A DNA stretch of 64,000 bases from JBJKSO01 sp046703825 (GTDB taxonomy: Bacteria; Chloroflexota; Dormibacteria; Aeolococcales; Bog-877). The stretch covers positions 1 through 64,000 of the forward strand of contig JBJKSO010000115.1 in NCBI GenBank assembly GCA_046703825.1. The letters are read 5' to 3'. The first letter of the stretch is position 1, and every line of letters begins with the position of its first letter. The notes beneath the pieces were generated by a model. The model worked only from the letters and a program-made list of their open reading frames with translations. It did not search any database and was not told where the DNA came from. Below, piece by piece: positions 63,996 through 64,000 of the stretch. Position numbers and translations under genes: made by a program.

Positions 63996-64000
63996 TCCCC

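Overview
The window is GC-rich bacterial chromosome, densely packed, with many GTG and TTG starts and many ATGA/GTGA/TTGA overlaps between neighbouring genes. Gene content suggests a single-membrane, actinobacteria-like or Chloroflexota/Dormibacterota-like lineage. It carries a MurT/GatD lipid II amidation pair, LprG/LppX-like and other lipoproteins, a MarP-type membrane serine protease, an LCP cell-wall protein, an F420/FMN split-barrel reductase, and ten candidate -10 boxes sitting 6-8 nt from a start codon (leaderless transcripts). The lineage assignment is inference from gene content; no rRNA is present.

1-44.2 kb is mostly housekeeping. It holds the end of an aldehyde dehydrogenase, pyruvate phosphate dikinase, an ABC exporter, glycyl-tRNA synthetase, a cysteinyl-tRNA synthetase fused to a glycosyltransferase-like domain, corC-recO, glmU-prs, an enoyl-CoA hydratase, endonuclease III and two small lipoproteins (one a cupredoxin). 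Then comes a seven-gene coupled respiratory operon on the minus strand (about 22.8 to 17.2 kb). After it lie holA, rpsT, ispE-murT-gatD, ppk-PPOX-rpiA, a MarP protease, marR-MFS, fabI, an LCP protein with a beta-propeller partner, a GH63-like glucosidase, ApbE and a two-component system.

The respiratory operon is the most unusual system seen. A Rieske protein and a fused b6-like cytochrome b are flanked by two different CydA-like (cytochrome bd superfamily) subunits and a 2-TM mini-protein, followed by a tandem pair of paralogous proteins of unknown family. There is no cytochrome c1 and no CydB. It looks like a bc-type module joined to a bd-type module.

44.5 to about 58 kb is accessory. A tRNA-Ala(GGC) marks the left end of an integrated element. 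Its large serine recombinase reads into the tRNA and is split by an in-frame amber codon; one replication-relaxation gene is intact and a second is frameshifted, with iteron-like repeats between them. Downstream lie an intact Pnkp/Hen1 RNA-repair cassette, two VapBC-type toxin-antitoxin modules (one coupled to an NTF2-like gene), ankyrin-repeat debris, a 29-bp imperfect direct repeat around the second toxin module, and a TetR/flavin monooxygenase divergon. The right end of the element was not located.

58-64 kb carries a small phosphatase-like protein, a 1-Cys peroxiredoxin, a BTAD/TPR regulator, an AraC-type regulator, a VOC protein and an ArsB/SLC13-type permease.
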